A DNA stretch of 32,812 nucleotides from Propionibacteriaceae bacterium. GTDB taxonomy: Bacteria > Actinomycetota > Actinomycetes > Propionibacteriales > Propionibacteriaceae. Positions 29,750 to 32,812 of the stretch are shown piece by piece. The translations under genes and the position numbers were made by a program. The notes below the pieces were generated by a model that saw only the letters and a program-made list of their open reading frames with translations, was not told where the DNA came from and made no database searches. Position 1 is the first letter of the stretch. Each line of letters begins with the position of its first letter. The DNA is taken from positions 1 to 32,812 of the forward strand of contig JAICEV010000001.1 of assembly GCA_025923975.1 (NCBI GenBank). Direction: 5' to 3'.

Positions 29750-32209
29750 ATGCCTCAAGGCAATGAAGCCTCAGCCAATGCGATCGACGATGTGATTGCC
29801 GAGGCGGTCCGCGAGTTGGATCTTGCAGCCAAAGTGCAGTTGCTCACCGGTGCCGCGGCCTTCTCTCTGCATGGCAATGAAGCCCTCGGGCTCCGTCCCA
29901 TGATCTTCAGCGACGGCCCGACCGGAGTCCGGGGCAGCGAATTCGTTGGAGGCAAGAAGGTCGCGTTGTTCCCCAATGCAACGCTGCTCGCGCAGGCATG
30001 GGACGAGGTTGCCGCAGAGGGGGTCGGCGAGATGCTTGCCGGCGAAGGCCATGCCCAAAATGTCGACGTGGTCCTCGGTCCCACGGTCAACCTGCATCGC
30101 TCTCCGCTCGGTGGCCGGTTGTTTGAGGCGTACGCCGAGGACCCAATGCTGAGTGGTCGGTTGGCCGCTGCCTATATCCGGGGGGTCCAGCGCTATGGAG
30201 TCGGAGCCTGCGTCAAGCACTACGTCGCCAATGAATCGGAGACCCAGCGGCGTACTGTGAACGCCCGGGTTTCGGAAGCGGCGCTGCGCGAGCTCTACCT
30301 GCTGCCGTTCGAGATTTGCGTGGCCGACTCGCATCCCTGGACCATCATGGCCGCCTACAACGACGTCAACGGCGTCGCCGCGACCGAGCACGACGACCTG
30401 AACAATGGCGTCCTCAAGTCCGAATGGGGCTGGGACGGTCTGCTGATGTCGGACTGGGGAGCGACGAAGTCTGCCGCGCCGGCTGCGAACGGTGGACTTG
30501 ATCTTGTCATGCCGGGGCCACGTGGACCGTGGGGTGATCAGCTAGTGGCCGCCGTGCGGTCGGGCGACGTGGCAGAGGCGACGATCGATGATCATCTGGC
30601 GCGGCTGCTCAGGTTGGCCGGACGAGTCGGCGCGCTAGGTGGCATCGCAGCCGAGGCTACGGCCGAGCTGGGATCTGTGGTCGCCGCCGACTCAACTGCG
30701 ATGAAGCTCAGCCTCCGAAACCTGGCATCGGCCGGGATGGTGCTGCTCAAGGGCCAGGACGTCCTCCCGCTTCAGGATTCGGAGATCACCGACGACTCAC
30801 CGCTGGTGCTGATCGGACGACACGCGTTGGAGACGACGCTCCAGGGTGGAGGCTCCGCCTCGGTGCGGCCGCCGCATCAGATATCCATCGCCGAGGGCCT
30901 GACGGAAGCAATCGGCGAGGGTCGGGTACGGGCCTTGGATGGCGTCGCAGTACGCCACAACCCGACTGCCGCTGCGCCAGAATCGATCATCGATCCGCAG
31001 ACCGGACGGCCCGGCATGCGGGTCACCAGCTTCGACAGCTCCGGCGTCGAGCAGGCGTCCACCACAAGTGAGGTAGCCGAGCTTCTGCTCGGCCTGTCGA
31101 GTGGACCGCATCAAGGAGCAAGCGTCCTCGAGCTATCCGCAGAGCTGGTCGCCGCTCCCGGCACGCAGATGTTGGTCGGCGTACGCGGGGTCGGCGAGTG
31201 GACGCTGAGCTACGGCGACGAGACGTATGCCTTTGCCACCACCCTGCTGCCTGGCGACTCCAGGGAGGTGGGCTTCATGGTGCCGCCGAGCTGGAATCAT
31301 GTGGTTGAGACGGCGCCGGGCCGGATCCTGGTAGCCAGGTTGGTGATCTCCGAGCGGATCGCGCTGGCAGGACTGGTAGTCCAGCCCGTCCCTACCCCTG
31401 ATGAGCAGTTGATCGCGGAGGCCGAGCGGGCAGCGAGCGACGCGGAGCCGGCGATTGTGGTTGTCGGTCTGACGGCCGAGCAGGAGACCGAGGCGATCGA
31501 TAAGCGGACGCTGGCACTGCCGGGCCGCCAAGATGATCTTGTTCGGGCGGTCGCGGCTGCCGCACGGCGCACCGTGGTGGTGATCAACTCTGCGACTCCG
31601 GTTCTCATGCCGTGGCTGGAGGAGGTAGATGCCGTGCTGTGCGTCGGCCTGCCCGGGCAGGAAGGCGGTCACGCAGTCGCTGACGCTTTGCTGGGCAAGG
31701 TCGAACCCACCGGCCGCCTGGTCACGACTTTTCCGGGAGCAGATGGCGACGGCCCGGCCTGGAATGTCACGCCGCAGGATGGAACGTTGGACTATGCCGA
31801 GGGCACGCGGGTGGGCTATCGCGGTTGGTACGGATCGGACGTCGAGCCCGCCTTCTGGTTTGGCGCTGGCCTCGGCTGGGGAGTCTGGGACTACCGCTCG
31901 GCCAAGCCGGAACGCAGCAATGACGGTGAGTCGCTGACGGTGGTCCTCGCCAACACTGCCGACCGCCCCTCACGTGAGGTGGTTCAGGTCTATTGGCAAC
32001 CGGAGGGCTCCGCACCCGTACGCCTCGTCGGCTATGCGATTGCTGACGAGATGCTTCCCGGCGAGGAACGCATCGTCGCGGTCGCGTGCGACCCGCGCGC
32101 GTTCCGGCTATGGGACGAGGCGGCCTCCGGCTGGACGATGCCGCCCGGCGGCACCTTCCTCGTCGCCCGCGGTCTCGGCGACATCCGACTGGAGTTGCCC
32201 CGCGCCTGA
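29750..32209 (+). CDS. Second GH3 glycoside hydrolase (beta-glucosidase-like)
   Basis: The product is 819 aa. The barrel carries DGPTGVRG (55-62), KHYVANESET (156-165) and GLLMSDWGA with nucleophile Asp235. The sandwich domain has TAEQETEAIDKRTLALPG in the acid/base region, where the EGxDR of the first GH3 protein reads EAIDK. A PA14-like insert is present but diverged (about 440-570), and a fibronectin-III-like domain is C-terminal (about 720-815). There is no signal peptide, so it is cytosolic. It is a paralogue of the GH3 protein at 5937-8408, with the same domain order. AAAGGAGAG just before the ATG at 29750 fixes the start; the frame extends to 29669 but lacks a site there. It converges with the histidine kinase gene (6-bp gap). 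Confidence 0.92.
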   Translation: MPQGNEASANAIDDVIAEAVRELDLAAKVQLLTGAAAFSLHGNEALGLRPMIFSDGPTGVRGSEFVGGKKVALFPNATLLAQAWDEVAAEGVGEMLAGEGHAQNVDVVLGPTVNLHRSPLGGRLFEAYAEDPMLSGRLAAAYIRGVQRYGVGACVKHYVANESETQRRTVNARVSEAALRELYLLPFEICVADSHPWTIMAAYNDVNGVAATEHDDLNNGVLKSEWGWDGLLMSDWGATKSAAPAANGGLDLVMPGPRGPWGDQLVAAVRSGDVAEATIDDHLARLLRLAGRVGALGGIAAEATAELGSVVAADSTAMKLSLRNLASAGMVLLKGQDVLPLQDSEITDDSPLVLIGRHALETTLQGGGSASVRPPHQISIAEGLTEAIGEGRVRALDGVAVRHNPTAAAPESIIDPQTGRPGMRVTSFDSSGVEQASTTSEVAELLLGLSSGPHQGASVLELSAELVAAPGTQMLVGVRGVGEWTLSYGDETYAFATTLLPGDSREVGFMVPPSWNHVVETAPGRILVARLVISERIALAGLVVQPVPTPDEQLIAEAERAASDAEPAIVVVGLTAEQETEAIDKRTLALPGRQDDLVRAVAAAARRTVVVINSATPVLMPWLEEVDAVLCVGLPGQEGGHAVADALLGKVEPTGRLVTTFPGADGDGPAWNVTPQDGTLDYAEGTRVGYRGWYGSDVEPAFWFGAGLGWGVWDYRSAKPERSNDGESLTVVLANTADRPSREVVQVYWQPEGSAPVRLVGYAIADEMLPGEERIVAVACDPRAFRLWDEAASGWTMPPGGTFLVARGLGDIRLELPRA

Positions 32210-32215
32210 CGCGAC

Positions 32216-32812
32216 CTAATGAAGCGTGGTTGCTCGCGGCTCCAGCGGCAGCACAAGCCGGAACATCGCGCCAATCCCGCGGGGATCCTCACAGCTGAGA
32301 TCACCGCCGTGTGCCCGGGCGTAGCCGCGAGCGATCGCCAGGCCGAGGCCGGATCCGCCAGTATCTCCTGCCCGACCATGATCAAGCCGTACCAGGCGCT
32401 CGAAGATCCGCTCGCGTTCCGACGGTGGTACACCGGGCCCTGAATCCCAGATCTCAGCGATCGCAAGTTGATCATGTTCGCGTACTACTACGTGCACCTT
32501 GCCCTGCGGTCCGGCCGCGCGTACTGCGTTGTCGATCACGTTGCGCAGGATGCTGCTGACTTTGGCAGCGTCGGCGCGGGCTATCACCTCTGGTCCGCTC
32601 GTGGTCACGACGGTCTCCGGGTGAAGCAGTCGGACCCGATCAATTTCGCTGCGCGCCAGGGTCCGAAGGGATACCGGAGCAAGATCAAGATCGATCCCGG
32701 CATCCAGCCGTGCGGCGGCAAGCAGGTCCGAGATGAGGGCACCGGCTCGTTCCGCCTCGCGTACCAGCAAGGCCTGCAGATGCTGGCGCTCGTCATGGCT
32801 CAGTTGATCATC
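32216..32812 (-). CDS. Sensor histidine kinase, C-terminal part only (runs off right edge)
   Basis: 198 residues up to the stop at 32216 are visible, and the frame is open to the window edge. The end of the dimerisation domain is seen (REAERAGALISDLLAAARLD), but the phospho-accepting His box lies outside. The ATP-binding domain has the N box (ILRNVIDNAVRAAG), G1 (DSGPGVP), F box (ERIFERLVRLDH) and G2 (GGSGLGLAIARG), all intact, so the kinase should be active. Input domains and partner regulator cannot be seen. It converges on the second GH3 gene. Confidence 0.93.
   Translation of the reverse strand, partial: DDQLSHDERQHLQALLVREAERAGALISDLLAAARLDAGIDLDLAPVSLRTLARSEIDRVRLLHPETVVTTSGPEVIARADAAKVSSILRNVIDNAVRAAGPQGKVHVVVREHDQLAIAEIWDSGPGVPPSERERIFERLVRLDHGRAGDTGGSGLGLAIARGYARAHGGDLSCEDPRGIGAMFRLVLPLEPRATTLH

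Noticed and set aside
1..32812. Mobile elements, CRISPR arrays and prophage genes
   Set aside because: I looked for transposase, integrase, phage structural and cas-like proteins and for regularly spaced repeats, and found none; gene content is ordinary chromosomal.

Overview
The window is high-GC DNA, densely packed on both strands, with frequent GTG (and some TTG) starts, many 4-bp stop/start overlaps and several promoters that suggest leaderless mRNAs. Together with the gene content (Ku plus a POL-PE-LIG type LigD, an ECF sigma factor with a zinc-motif anti-sigma, an AsnC/DDAH/RocD block like that of mycobacteria, DUF6458 and DUF6328 proteins), this points to an actinomycete chromosome, perhaps a soil member of the Propionibacteriales. 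The phylum is well supported; the order is a guess. I saw no phage, plasmid, transposase, CRISPR or tRNA gene.

Layout. 1-1064 (-): 5' part of a lipoprotein gene running off the left edge. 1229-4406 (+): a VOC-like protein and a GH13 trehalose synthase-like enzyme with a repeat-rich N-terminal extension. 4647-5902 (+): ECF sigma factor and its membrane anti-sigma, preceded by a direct-repeat regulatory region. 5937-8408 (-) and 8456-9664 (+): divergent GH3 beta-glucosidase and AGE-family sugar epimerase/isomerase. 9836-15444: AlkZ-like winged-helix protein, YdeI-like protein, divergent ligD and ku (NHEJ), and a small membrane protein. 15505-16410 (-): diacylglycerol kinase-like lipid kinase. 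16731-18833 (+): GH36-like protein whose active-site motifs are all replaced. 18837-19700 (-): coiled-coil protein. 19733-21444 (-): panB-panC. 21554-24225: Lrp/AsnC regulator divergent from ddaH-rocD (arginine-derivative catabolism). 24364-26294 (+): methyltransferase, cytidylyltransferase and TetR regulator. 26383-29620 (+): a run of six co-directional genes centred on a divergent NRAMP-like transporter, four of them joined by 4-bp overlaps. 29750-32209 (+): second GH3 enzyme. 32216-32812 (-): 3' part of a sensor histidine kinase running off the right edge.

How the parts work together. Five carbohydrate-active genes (GH13, two GH3, AGE, GH36-like) suggest saprophytic use and internal handling of oligosaccharides. 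Ku and LigD form a complete two-component bacterial NHEJ system expressed from a short divergent promoter region. PanB and PanC catalyse two steps of pantothenate synthesis. DDAH and RocD, under the divergent Lrp regulator, would turn methylarginine or arginine derivatives into citrulline or ornithine and then glutamate semialdehyde.

The most unusual items are: (1) two dispersed intergenic palindromes at 15448-15501 and 24233-24347 that share the same outer arms and the same internal spacing, show compensatory base-pair changes, and differ by a 59-bp insertion at the hairpin apex; (2) the NRAMP-like transporter with altered metal-site motifs, translationally coupled to a small lipoprotein and two PRC-barrel-like proteins; (3) the GH36-like protein lacking its catalytic nucleophile.
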